Positions 1 to 11,435 of a stretch of 64,000 nt of DNA are shown in pieces; position 1 is the stretch's first letter, and every line of letters begins with the position of its first letter. The DNA is from Congeria kusceri. Its lineage: Eukaryota; Mollusca; Bivalvia; Myida; Dreissenidae. A program made the translations under genes and the position numbers. The stretch covers positions 107,501-171,500 of the forward strand of contig JAPFQT010000163.1 in assembly GCA_027627225.1 (NCBI GenBank), given 5' to 3'. The notes below the pieces were generated by a model, which had not been told where the DNA came from, searched no databases, and saw only the letters and a list, made by a program, of their open reading frames with translations.

Positions 1-282
1 AAAATAATTTAACGCCAGAAACCGATGTCTGTGGAATGTATGGTGAGAGAAATAACGCCATTATCAGTTGAATTTATATCATCTAATTCAAAGCAAAACA
101 CTGTTAAATTTATGAGCCTATTAGTATAAAATAAACTTTATAGATACTAATAAGAATTGGATACTGAAACTGACACAGCTAAACGCGGATATTGAAACCT
201 GCATACAGAACCAACACTAAAGTCGAGTTTCCAACCAAATGTTTAAAGCAAAATATATATTAATGTGATTTCTATAGGGTGT
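1..282. other. AT-rich noncoding edge
   Basis: No coding signal, RNA gene or repeat was recognised here. It lies directly beside the tandem exon-end array that begins at 283. Confidence 0.5.
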
Positions 283-782
283 TTACCTTGACCGGGTAAC
301 ATAAACTCTTAACAGAAGTGAGTAGTTCCATTCGTGAATCTTACACGCTGCCATTGGTCACCTGCTTTAGCAATCATAGTACAATACAATGATTATATAG
401 GATGCTTACATTTTGTTTTTTATGCCTTACCTTGACTGGGTAACGTAAACTCTTTACTGAAGTGAGTAGTTCCATTCGTGAATCTTACACGCTGCCATTG
501 GTCACCTGCTTTAGCAATCATAGTACAATACAATAATTATGTAGGATGCTTACATGTCGTTTTTTATGCCTTACCTTGACTGGGTAACGTAAACTCTTTA
601 CTGAAGTGAGTAGTTTCAGTCGTAAATCTCCCACACTGCCATTGGTCTCCTGCTGTAGCAATCATAGTACAATACAATAATTCTATAGGATGCTTACATT
701 GTCGTTCTTTTTGCCTTACCTTGACTGGGTAACGTAAACTCTTTACTGAAGTGAGTAGTTGACAACACAACCTTACGCTCAT
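283..782 (-). pseudogene. Tandemly amplified 3' end of an Ig-like exon with splice donor (about 3.3 copies)
   Basis: Four successive blocks begin at 283, 427, 571 and 716, giving a unit of about 144-145 bp. On the minus strand each full block reads ...YCTMIA-A-GDQWQ...TTHFSKEFTLPSQ followed by a CAAG|GTAAGG splice donor. This matches the end of the Ig-like exon of the receptor gene at 29050-29391 (...NNGDHWHCSKYSNG...YTLPDQG|GTAGG), including the G-D-x-W core and the donor position. The 571-715 copy keeps the Cys after the Trp (DQWQC). The 427-570 and 283-426 copies have Arg there, and the 283 copy also has a TAA. The copy at 716 is truncated. The 5' half of the Ig exon and any acceptor are absent, so these cannot be complete exons. 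A 72-residue open frame (564-782) runs through two copies and is not an independent gene. I read the block as an exon fragment amplified after gene decay. Confidence 0.7.
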
Positions 783-836
783 ACCCTACTCATAGTGAAG
801 GAATATGGAAATATGTGAACGGCATTATGTTTATTC

Positions 837-928
837 ACGGTGTTAAAACGAATCGGTAATCTCTCCGTTAAAACTAACCGAGAACGCACCCTCTCAGTTA
901 CGATACCTGTCCCTCTCCGTTAAATCAG
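837..928 (+). repeat. Inverted repeat arm, left (partner at 5840-5930)
   Basis: About 90 bases starting 'acggtgttaaaacgaatcgg' match the reverse complement of 5840-5930 at roughly 80% by eye, including the 'gtccctct.cgttaaa' end. The arms could be terminal inverted repeats of an old element of about 5 kb, or two oppositely oriented copies of a dispersed repeat. No target-site duplication is visible. Confidence 0.55.
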
Positions 929-2757
929 GGAGTTTGGATGTAGGGAGGCATAAAAAAAAAACAGAAAAAACGGAAGTTATTAGGTAAATTGCTTGAAATA
1001 TTATGGCGCACGGAACATTTGCATCATTAAGCTTTGAAACAGCATGTTTGTTTTTTTGAACAAATGCAATACGGAGCTCAAACGAAATAAAACAATTTCA
1101 GACTGTCATCAAACCCATATATTTACATGTTTAGTTTGTGTATATATATGTATCTATTTCTGTCAATTCCAGTTGGGTACATTCTCAACCGATATTTCGT
1201 TAGTACAAATCACAAACAAGAAATGTCTTTTAACAAGACAATCGGCGTAGAAATTAATATTGAGATGTCATTTTGTTCCCTAAATATAATACAAGAGGAC
1301 AAAGCTGCGACTTCACGGACCACATATTTTCGTTCCCTACTAAGGAGACTTCTCGGACCCCAGATTTTTCGGTCCCTACTAAGGAGACTTCTCGGACACT
1401 ACATTTTTAAGACACTATAAGAAAAACGTATCGGCCCCCAAAATTAATTAATATCTGTAACGTGAATAAACCGATCATATAACTCCCCATGTTTTCACCA
1501 GTGATACATGAATAAGCTAAATACTAGTAATTTACGTAAACATAATTGATACATGACTTTGTCAGGCAAATTTAACAAATTAACATAGTCAGAAAATAAT
1601 AGCGGGAATGAATGAGCAGTAAGTTTATGAATTCCCCATTTATTGCAATTCTCGGTTTTATGATTATCCAGACGCTAATTGATGCGTGTGTATTAACACA
1701 GCTTTACCGCGCGCTATTTTTACAATGATTCTTCTGCTGGAATGTGCTCGCTAGAATTAATTCACGGGGACGACAGTCGGTTACAGCGTACAATAGTATT
1801 TTTACACAATGATAAAATAATAGGGCATATAAACTCAATCAAATTTGCTAATATTTGTTTGCTTATTTATCAGAAAAATACCAGAAATGTACCACTTTAT
1901 AGTTTGTGATTGCGAGCTCAACAGGCAAATTGTACGTTGTGACCGATGTCGTCCCCGTGAATTATAGCATTGTAATTGCTATTTATATTTATGTAAGCAA
2001 AACAATATAGTTATTTCATTATGTGCATGAATATAACATTCTGATCATGACATACAATGAGTAAAATTGTTCAAAATTATGTCATTTCTGGAGTGATTGT
2101 CGAAGATATGTTAATAACTTTAATTTAACCGCTTATGAAAGCAATTATGTAAATGTTTAATCCCCAAAAGTACGCAACAGTTATTGGTATACGTTTGTTT
2201 GAAGTTTGCATTCCCTAAAATTAGAAAATTTGCCCAATTCTATTGGCATTCCATTTTCCCGTTGCATAATTATCGTAAGCAATCTAAGTCAAAAAGGATC
2301 TTAGACAGCCTGTCTTAAACTGTCTTAAATAAGTACAAAACAAATAACACTAGTATCACACCGGCACCTGTAGCCTCTTCGTTACTTCGTTTTGTGTGGC
2401 ACCTGGGATCTATCAGTATATGGTACCTGCAACCGTTCCGTTATAGTTCATTAATACACGAGTTCTTATCTATATACGGCTACTAATAGGGAGAATAACT
2501 CAATATAAAAAGAACTCTACCACTTTGGTGATCAGTTTAAAAGATACAAGCGATTTTCAGTAAAAATACAATAACAATTATTACATTGATATTTTCTTCA
2601 ATGACATCAGAAAATGAAAAGTATTATTATTAGAAAAATATAATTTAAAGCATTATCATTGAGATTATGTCAGCTTTATAAAACAAGTACAGTTTGACAA
2701 AGTAAACATTGATTATTTTAATAATATGACTTGTTTATTGTGCATGCACAAAGTGCG
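929..2757. other. Noncoding stretch with a short tandem duplication
   Basis: Nothing coding was recognised. A 39-bp unit ('tccctactaaggagacttct' core) is duplicated in tandem at about 1327-1404. A foldback element at 1757-1964 is listed separately. Confidence 0.5.
1757..1964. mobile_element. Foldback or MITE-like inverted repeat, about 208 bp
   Basis: The left arm 'taattcacggggacgaca' with the following 'cggttacagcgtacaat' (1757-1793) is repeated in inverted orientation at 1929-1964 ('attgtacgttgtgaccg' then 'tgtcgtccccgtgaatta'). The arms are about 37 bp with few mismatches and the interior is AT-rich and noncoding. No clear target duplication was found, so the class is uncertain. Confidence 0.55.
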
Positions 2758-2875
2758 CGTTTATTAATTATATCAAATTCATGTATTCTTTGCTTAAAAT
2801 ACACAACCCCACAATGTTCAACTGATTTAATAATTATTATGTCCCCTTATCGATGTATTGGTTTGCTTGAGATCA

Positions 2876-3015
2876 AGGTTGTTAGTGGATGTCGTGTCCG
2901 CCTAGCGATAGGGAGGTTCTGGGTTCAATCCCCACTTTCGGAGCGTACTCAAGATCTCCCCCAAAGACACCAAGTACTGGTTCTACCGAGGAAACGGAAT
3001 CCAGAGTGTCTCAAT
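2876..3015 (+). mobile_element. tRNA-derived SINE, 3'-truncated copy
   Basis: The segment begins 'gttgttagtggatgtcgtg' and contains 'ggttctgggttcaatcccc', a good RNA polymerase III B box (GGTTCRANYCC-like) of a tRNA-related SINE head. The body ('accaagtactggttctaccgagg') matches the complete copy 495 bp downstream. This copy stops at 'gtgtctcaat' where the 299-bp deletion joins flanking DNA. Confidence 0.6.
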
Positions 3016-3369
3016 AAGCGTGTTGTTATTTACAAGTGGCAATTAATTATAATCTTACAATAATAACAAGACAAGGTGCAACAACTGTCAAAGATCAACT
3101 GAAAAGAACTGATACGAAAGAACCATTTTGGGAATTAAAATGACACATAGACAGTAATTCCCGTTAATATAGACACGTATTAACAAGCCACATTACAATT
3201 TTTAGCCAACATTTTGGTTAAGTGTTTTGTCAGAGTCCATTTCTCACAAAAATATTTATTAATTATATCAAATTCATGTATTCTTTGCTTAAAATACACA
3301 ATCCCACAATGTTCAACTGATTTAATAATTATTATGTTCCCTTATCGATGTATTGGTTTGCTTGAGATC

Positions 3370-3552
3370 GCGGTTGTTAGTGGATGTCGTGTCCGCCTAG
3401 CGATAGGGAGGTTCTGGGTTCAATCCCCACTTTTGGAGCGTACTCAAGATCTCCCCCAAAGACACCAAGTACTGGTTCTACCGAGGAAACGGAATCCAGA
3501 GTGTCTCAATGAGCCTCAGGCTTTCGATGCAATCGAGCTACAATAAATAGGT
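3370..3552 (+). mobile_element. tRNA-derived SINE, fuller copy
   Basis: It has the same head and B box as the copy at 2876 and continues into a 3' tail, 'caggctttcgatgcaatcga' then 'gctacaataaatagg'. From memory this tail type is typical of bivalve tRNA SINEs, so the family assignment is knowledge-based and not verified here. The A box is poorly defined. Confidence 0.6.
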
Positions 3553-4199
3553 TTAAACTAAACTATGGGTTTCATTTATGTCGGTCGGTCAGTTTGTCGG
3601 TCGGTAAATAACTTTCGTTTCACCTCTCGAAGTCAAAAACATTTCATCCGATCTAACCAAGTGGCCCTTTATATATATTAGAATGTGGTTAGTGTATTGC
3701 AAAAAAACTGTCTTTTCTCTTTTCATAATTTTCTTTTACTTTACCATCATTTTTATTTTATATTTTATTTTTTTATTTGTTGGTTATAAATTGTCTTTAT
3801 TAGTTTAATAAGCGTGTTGTTATTTACAAGTGGCAATTAATTATAATCTTACAATAATAACAAGACAAGGTGCAACAACTGTCAAAGATCAACTGAAAAG
3901 AACTGATACGAAAGTACCATTTTGGGAATTAAAATGACACATAGGCAGTAATTCCCGTTAATATAGACACGTATTAACAAGCCACATTACAATTTTTAGC
4001 CAACATTTTGGTTAAGTGTTTTGTCAGAGTCCATTTCTCACAAAAATATCAAAGGTATGCATTCTAAACTTTCAATACTTGTTCACTCCCTAAAGGATAA
4101 TCTATTACAACAAGGCAGGTAACCCTGTGATTTGTTATTCCATAGTTATCTGCCCCTGTTTGGACTTTAAACTTGGCATATTTTGAATTTTATTGGTAA

Positions 4200-4740
4200 A
4201 TTTAAAATTTCTCAATAAGTTTCAAATACGTGAAATTGAAACACAAGGTACTTTTGTATAGTGATGCCCCCATTCTGCATACAATTGGAGGTAACTATTT
4301 TACTGATTGTGTTGGAGTTATTACCCTTTTTAACTTGCAATTTCCGCTTTAGGTCAGATTTCTCAAAACATATATACGGTATTGACTTAAAACACAAAGT
4401 ACTTGACCACAGTGATGAACTTATTCTTTTAATAAGAGCAGGTAACTCTACTGAGGATTTTGTTGGAGTACTTGACCCTTTTTCAACTTAGCATTTTCGC
4501 CTCAGATTTAATTTCACAATATCTATAAGAGGTATTGACTTGAAACTCAAAATACTTAATCACAGTTATGGACCCATTCTGTAGACAGGATAAGGTAAGT
4601 ATATCTAGGATTTTGATGGAGTTGTTGCCCTTTCTTTTCAGCATAGAATGTTAGGTCAATTTGTTCAATATCCATACGAGGTATAGACATAAAATTCAAC
4701 ATACTTCATCACAGTGATGAACCTATTCTATAAACAATAG
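4200..4740 (+). repeat. Highly diverged tandem repeat, about 150-bp unit, 4 copies
   Basis: A recurring phrase of the type 'gacttaaaacacaaagtactt ... acagtgatgaaccattct' appears near 4232, 4383, 4528 and 4686. Other shared phrases ('ttttgttggagt..ttgaccctttttcaactt', 'tcacaatatc.ata..aggtattgac') keep the same order. Divergence is high and the open frames inside do not continue across units, so it is noncoding. Confidence 0.6.
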
Positions 4741-5839
4741 GCTAGAGTACTATCAAATACGAGGAAGACGAGCGTCCAGCACCCGTAGGCTCTTTTTCTT
4801 TAATTTTCATGTAGCAATTATATGCTGATGAAATCGTTAAGAAAAAGTAAATACAATGCCAAAATTTTGTGTTTTGATACACGGTTCTGTATGGTTCGAA
4901 CTAACGCCTAAAAGAAGAATTTGTTTAAGCATAGCTGACGCTTGTTTTCTAATCCAGTTTGTATGATGTTTATTGCACTTTATATAATGACATGTTGTAA
5001 TATGCTTGATTCCCCAAATAAATACATTTAAACTAACGCCTACAAAATCACTCACTTAAACGAATACTGTCCCACGCTACAGTACAGTTACCAAAAGTGC
5101 GCATGCACATTGCGGTACTTTATGTGCATTTTATTCATATCGATTGAACGACTTCTACTAATTTTCCCGCGCCCGCGAAACGTGTCACGGTGACCACATT
5201 TAATACTTATAAAAACTACATTTTACTGCTTTTTTTTATAAAAACGAGACCTACGTGTAAAGCAATCATTTAATAAATGCTTCTTACAATATGATTTTAT
5301 TTTTCGGAAAATAAGTTTCCATATTAGCCGTCGACAAGCCCATTTGAATTACATTACGGTACGCAATTAACCAACAATTTTTTAATCAAATTCAATAAGA
5401 GTTGATGACGTAAAATCTCGTCTTCAAATAGAAAACAATTCAATTTCAGGATGGGCAGCAAACAGCTAGACATTGTGTTTAATACGATACATTTTGTCTG
5501 CTGGATTATTTAAGCACTGATGCAACTGTGTTACCGGTAGCCAATTACATACATTGTGGAATCATTTTTAAACTACGTTTGGTCTATAAAACACTTACTT
5601 TTAGTTAAACAAAAGGAAATTTCGACATTAAATATAACTGAAATTAGCAAGCAAATGTCAGTCAGAGTTGACAACTGTTTTCGCTATTTCTAAAAAAACA
5701 TGCTCTATTATGAAGTAAAATCCACGATACATAAGAAGTTCAATGTCCAATATGTTCCGTTAAACCAATAAGACTCAAATTTTAGCGATAACAACTATTA
5801 TATTAACGTGAAAGTGACCTACCGGTAGTTTCCGTGTTG
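4741..5839. other. Noncoding; dispersed-repeat motif near 4765
   Basis: The phrase 'gaggaagacgagcgtccagc' at about 4765 looks like a dispersed repeat of bivalve genomes (memory-based). Nothing coding is supported here. Confidence 0.4.
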
Positions 5840-5930
5840 ATTTTTAACGTAGAGGGACATGTACCGTAGCAGAGATGTTGCGTGTGAGGTTAGTTGTAAC
5901 GGAGAGGTTACCGATTCGTTTTAACACCAT
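5840..5930 (-). repeat. Inverted repeat arm, right (partner at 837-928)
   Basis: The reverse complement of the left arm ends in 'cgattcgttttaacaccat'. See the left arm for the possible transposon interpretation. Confidence 0.55.
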
Positions 5931-8900
5931 GCTAATAGTAATCTTGTTATAAAAAAAATGAAGTAGCCAAAGAGTTATGTTAGATTTTTTATATATATTT
6001 ACGAACATACTTGTAACGCAATGGTCTTCGTTCTTTGCGAAGTATTATACACCGTGTGATGTTCTTATTACCTGTCTTATTCATCTAAATTCCGGTTTGT
6101 TTTGCTGACATTTTATATAATGATACATGTAAACGGTTTACTATAGTTGAATATATATTCACCTCTATCCACCTTTGCCGCCATTTTGATTGCATTCACT
6201 TGTGTTTTCCATTATAAAATTAATCAGCTACGTTTAAAAGTAGAAGTTTTATTCCGTTAAATGCTAAAAACTATGCCGACAACTAAGAATAATGTAAATG
6301 CTCACCTTGTTGTATAAACTAATCTCCTGAAGCAAACGTGTGCATGTGTTACTACCTGCTAGGCTTCACAGACTAGTTTATACTGTCTACTTTTCCAGAT
6401 ATGCAATTACAGATAAGAGTTAAACTGACCAGACGTTTTATTTGTAAACGTAATGTGAACGACATATATGGTTTATCGAAGTTCATCCCATTCCGTAGCC
6501 CCTTGATCAATACATGGAATACATTGAACTGTTTGACCCCATGTTATTGTTATAGCTGCTTCATTATGCAGTTCATAATTGACAATCTTGGAAAAATATA
6601 TTTATCCTGCATGTTTTGCAAGGGCGCGACAGAGAACAGTTATTAAACGCGTGCTATCTTTAAGTTGATGAAAGCAATTAATTGATATGTTTATGCAATA
6701 TAAACTGTCAATGAGTTCCTTTGCAAACCTAAATTTATCTTCGTCTGTGTATTAGTATCATCGTTAAATCAGTTGTAAACAAATGCCAATTGTTTAGTTG
6801 TTGATTATTAATTGTTTTAAGGCTCATTATAATATAAAACCTGGATATAATTAAAAGAAAATTATTTTAAACTTACAGATGCACCAGTTTTATAACACAA
6901 ACTGAAATATCTTTTGAAAACAAATATTCGGCACCTGTGACAACTTTGCACAAACCGAAATTAACACGAACTACCGTTCTACATATGTTTTAAACTGGCA
7001 ATTGTTACATTTAGTGTTTTTTTTCCTGATAAAACATTTATCTGTCGCATGTCTGACGAGATCTTAACGACTGAGATTAATCAAAGTTATTAACTACGCT
7101 ATTCTGCTTTTATCATGTCATTATACCTTACTTTTGAAACTTTAAACAAGCATGTGCTATTTTGTCTAATAATGATTATCGGTCTAAATTAAGCATAACA
7201 TAACTTAATAAAAATACAGCAACGCAGAAAACAGTGTCTACACGTTAATAAATACGTGTGTTATCGTTACATACATGTCAAGCTACTGTATTTACTAAAC
7301 TCTTTCACTTATTGTGGAGAAACGCAAATGCACTGCAAAGTTTTTAAACATGCATTGGTAGATATCTCGTCGCGTTGCAAATAATGCGTGAGTGATTGAC
7401 CTATATAATTGCGTAGTTTATAGATCAGAACAACTAACTTCAAACTGGCCTTGAAGCCGTGGATGAGTCGTTGGAATTTTCGTGGAAACTGAGATATGTT
7501 TTATTCTAGGATTGACACATTGCTTAATATTTACCACATTTGCCTTACTTATTTAACCAAAACAATAGTTAGTAGTACAATATTAATTGTGAACACATGT
7601 GTTCGTTAACTTATATTCCGTATTGCAGTGCAGTATACTGCTTTAATTTCGCGAGGATGATTATTTGCGTTTTTCTCCCAAAATGATCATTGTTTTGATT
7701 TGCGTGTTCTTGAATTCGCGCCATCGCCACGAAGCAGATTCAAAACATAAAGTATATTTAACTAAAAGTGAAATTAAAATCTACTGCCACTAGCGTTATT
7801 TTAACAGTAAAATTATGAACTACTTCAGAGGCAAAAAATAATGGTGAAATACATAGTCATTAACTGTTTTCAGCCCATGGTTAATTATGATTGCAAATTA
7901 GGATGAATACAAAATTTTACAAAGCATAGACATGCATCAAATCAAAAACAAAAGCATAAATATATCCACAGCAAAAACAAAAATAGTCACATAAAAAGTG
8001 AAAAAAAATAAAAAATAAAATAAAATAAAAATAATAATGATAATAATATTAATTATTATTATTTTATTAAGGTAGCACACTGAAGCTCCTATATCTCGTA
8101 AGTAACAATACATGTTTAACTAGGTATATTCTTAGAGACAATATATACATACAGTATATTAAGTTTCTGTAGGTGATGGACCCATATAGCACTTCAATGC
8201 AGGTAACCCCTGACTAATATCTCCAGGTGGCCCCCTACAATAATAGTAAATATATGTTAAAATGACATAATTATATTGTAAATATTAGAACGGACACATA
8301 TGACTGTCCACAATACCATTTCAGAACTGTTTATTTTTATAGTTTATTAAAACTGTAAATACATGTAACCATATGATAGACTCCATGATTAATATAAATA
8401 CTGTTAGAAACACAATTATGTATTGTAAACAATCCAAATGCCATTGTATGTTTATACAAAATGTATTATTCTTGTGCTACTTTATCAACTATGTTGTTAA
8501 GTATATATGTGTATACCATGTTATCATCACCAGTAGACAAAATAGACACTGGCTACTAAAATTCCTAATTGGCTACTAAATGTTCTTACTGGCTGCTGAA
8601 ATTAATGTTAATATTTGAAAATGAAGCTTAATTTCACAATTTGTCTGAGGTAAATATTTCTTAATACCAGATTATCTTTGTAAAATATAAATTTTTGGCT
8701 TCTAATTCAGATTTCTTAGCGACAACCTAGGTATACATGTGTCTAACAATCAAATATATGTGTTTGTTGGTGTAATTGTATAACTGAATATGTTAAATTA
8801 CCTATAAATAAGTATATGTAAATTGAAACAATATTGGCTAATGAATACTGTTAAAATATCATAAATATCTAACAGTACTACGTTAAGTACATATGGGTTT

Positions 8901-9765
8901 AATGATTTAAACTTATTATATATATATATAAACTTTGACAAAATTTAAAATCAGTACATCCACACACAAAAATGAAAAAAACAACAACTACAAATTACAA
9001 TATAATTATAAGACCATATCAAATTGCTACTTTTTGGGTATAGTCTAATATAATGTTATCTAACAAAAAATATTGAATATGTTTATATATTTACTGAGAA
9101 GCTTTGAGCACTATATGCAATAGTTATATAGAACAGAAGTCTATAATGTATATCAATTTTTTCTAAAACAAATTACCCCACCCACTCCATCTTTTTATAA
9201 AGAATAGCAACCAAAGATAATACCTTTAATTATCTTGTGAAACTGCAGACGACGATCCACTTCTGTTTCCAGCCCGAAATATTATTTTGAACCTCTTTCA
9301 TAATATCATTAATTACAATGTTCAAGATAAACAGCAATTTTGTCCAACGGTAAACCACGTGAAACTTTCCTCTATACACAAAGCACCCGATTTAATAAGC
9401 CCGTTAACCGATTAGAATTCAGATACGACTAGATTGCACTATTACTGTATAATGTTTGCTATTATATCTGTACTCAAATTTGGTCAATCAATACGTTTTT
9501 TCCCGTCCATCCGCATTAGTATTGCCATTGTTACATGTGACTAATTATGTGTATTATTTGAATGCAGAATGCCAATTCTGTTCACATATATGTGAAAATT
9601 GTGCTTTATGTAAATAAACTGGTAAACTGGTAAAAACATGACAAAAATAATATCGACTACTGTGAGTGTTTTTTATGGCTAAGCGTTAAACATTACAACG
9701 CACAGTAAAAATAGATTGTTTACACACATTTCCAAATATATACCTTTGATATAAAATAACATAAT
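5931..9765. other. AT-rich noncoding stretch
   Basis: No gene was recognised. An A/T low-complexity tract lies at about 7985-8065 (A-rich runs, then ATA/ATT repeats). A 'cgcgaggatgattatttgcgt' phrase at about 7652 resembles the repeats at 9856 and 12785. Three 'ggctactaaa'-like phrases occur at about 8550-8605. Confidence 0.45.
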
Positions 9766-9839
9766 TTGACTGAGTACCGTATGGTACATTACGAGGGAAA
9801 AACAAATCATATTTTCGGATGTTTAACATTCGGACATAT

Positions 9840-9960
9840 ACATTTATTTGTGGTGGATATAAATTCGCGTGGAAACCAATATGCAAATATTAGCGAAAAT
9901 AAATTCCACGCGAATAAAACAAGTTCAACCGCATCGAAATCAGTTTATCTCTCTTGAAAA
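9840..9960 (+). repeat. Dispersed repeat copy 1 (partner 12785-12905)
   Basis: The shared series 'attcgcg.ggaaac', 'gcgaaaataaa.cccacgc', 'aacaaaacta...tc', 'cagtttat.tctcttga.aatcaat' appears in the same order in both copies. The 63-residue open frame across it is a repeat translation. Confidence 0.55.
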
Positions 9961-10340
9961 TCAATTTTAATATTAATGGATGGGTACATAAAACTATTGA
10001 AATCACTTTGCCATACATGTTTCACAAACGCTTACCATATCACTGTCAACAATTCTCTGTAACTCAAACCTCAAAGCGGAAATACATATGCTTACTTCCT
10101 ATACTTATGGTCATTAATTTCTGGTGAAAAATGCCCCAGTTATTGACGTGCCCAACATTATTGTTTTGGAATGACGTAAGGTTTCGGCTTAAACTTTTCC
10201 TGAATTATCTCACAGATATTTCGCAATAGGGTAAATTTGTAATATGCGTGTCATATAAAGAAATTCGCAGAAATATAGGTTAATATTAACAACACTGTAA
10301 TGTTCACGAATACATGCTTCGAGACGTATAAGTTGCTTAA

Positions 10341-11428
10341 CCCTTATCCTGCCAAACACGACTACAGCTCGCGATAAGCTTTATCTCTAGCCAGTGCCGA
10401 TCGCGACCTCAGGTCGTTTCTGGGGGTTTCCCCATTATGTTGCCTCGATTCTGATTTACTATTGAAATTTTACTACGATACTTACAGAATTTCATTCATA
10501 AATGCATGTCACGTGATTTATAACGTCATTTAGTCTAAATATATTAGCCAATAGTTGTTTATATGCCGAACAAAATCGAACACAAAGAATAGGAGAGTAA
10601 ACAGTCAAAATGGCGAACCGGCGAATGAACCTCGATGATGTTCTCAATCAATTGTGGTCAGAAAGTGATAGTGAGGAAGAATTTATGCATGATATTGATG
10701 AAAACGATGTGTTAGAAGATGTTTTATTGAATGCAAGTGTTATTCGCGAAGTTAATTTAAAGCAATCAGTGCGTGACACAGATTTTCCCAGTGACATTGA
10801 AAATGGCTGGTTGAATGTTGACACTCCACCTGTTGTGATGGAATTTGATAGCCATATAGGCTTGAATGCGGACGAAATTCCTGATGATATATCACCAATG
10901 AGTATGTTCAATGTGTTATTTGATGAAAGCATGTGGGAAATTATGGTGACACAAACAAATAACCTTTTATCTCAGTATATATGCATTTATATGACACTTG
11001 GTATATTCATTGTTTAAATTGTACAGAAATATAAATTGTAGAAATAATTATCTTCAACGATAAGAATATATAATTAGAAATGATAAAATATGCTACTTTT
11101 GTAGTAAGTATAATATTTTATTAGTATTTTGCAAAAATATTGTTCACTTGAAGACAAATATTACCATATATTTGTAAGTACTGTTTAAGATTTCAGGTTG
11201 TTATATCAATATTGGTAGATGCAATGTAAATAAAAATTATACCCATGTGTAGCTTATTTATTTATCTACAACTTTGCTTCTTGGTGCTATAAGATAAAAT
11301 CTAAGGTTAATGCACAAAAGCTGTCAGATCAATGCCACTGATATTATCTTGTTTACACTAGCCATATGGTGAAAGTTTAGTGGCAGTGGAGTAGCTGATA
11401 AGCGATTAGGTTTATGGCAGGATAAGGG
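10341..11428 (+). mobile_element. piggyBac-like DNA transposon, internally truncated (1088 bp)
   Basis: The ends are perfect 13-bp terminal inverted repeats, CCCTTATCCTGCC at 10341-10353 and GGCAGGATAAGGG at 11416-11428. The element is flanked by TTAA on both sides, the hallmark target site of the piggyBac superfamily, and the TIR starts with CCC as is usual there. The flanks agree over 7 bp, TGCTTAA (10334-10340 and 11429-11435). An open frame inside encodes only the N-terminus of a piggyBac-type transposase, so the element must be non-autonomous. The interior after 11017 is AT-rich noncoding DNA. Confidence 0.85.
10610..11017 (+). pseudogene. Truncated piggyBac-type transposase, N-terminal fragment (135 aa)
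   Basis: The frame starts MANRRMNLDDVLNQLW and continues with an acidic segment (ESDSEEEF, HDIDENDVLED), typical of piggyBac transposase N-termini. Residues about 85-117 (FDSHIGL...SMFNVLFDESMWEIM) followed by VTQTN fit the conserved entry to the DDE core, where family members read roughly 'P-x-x-x-F-x-x-[LF]-F-x-[DE]-E-x-[LW]-x-x-I-V-x-x-T-N'. The frame runs out about 20 residues later, after '...NLLSQYICIYM', so the catalytic Asp residues and the C-terminal Cys-rich domain are absent. Family members are usually around 550-600 residues. The start was chosen as the first in-frame ATG, just after 'gtcaaa'. It is unlikely to be catalytically active. A regulatory or DNA-binding remnant role is possible but unsupported. 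Confidence 0.75.
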
Positions 11429-11435
11429 TGCTTAA

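Larger units (their letters stand above)
2758..4050 (+). repeat. Imperfect segmental tandem duplication X-Y-X'-Z-Y' containing a SINE
   Basis: Block X (2758-3015) recurs as X' (from about 3250 to 3510, offset 495). Block Y (3013-3255) recurs as Y' (3807-4048, offset 794). The copies are nearly identical, so the event is recent. The second copy carries an extra 299 bp (Z, about 3511-3806) between X' and Y' that is missing from the first copy, with 'aat' shared at the breakpoint. Z holds the natural 3' end of the SINE, so the first copy most simply lost Z by deletion. Two 110-residue open frames in the X blocks are translations of this repeat, not genes. Confidence 0.8.

Noticed and set aside
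564..782. Independent 72-residue protein
   Set aside because: It spans two units of the amplified exon end in different frames. The start Met lies in a truncated copy.
2731..3546. Two related 110-codon frames as a duplicated gene
   Set aside because: The shared part is a tRNA-derived SINE and flank. The similarity is explained by the X-Y DNA duplication and the C-termini diverge at the repeat breakpoint.
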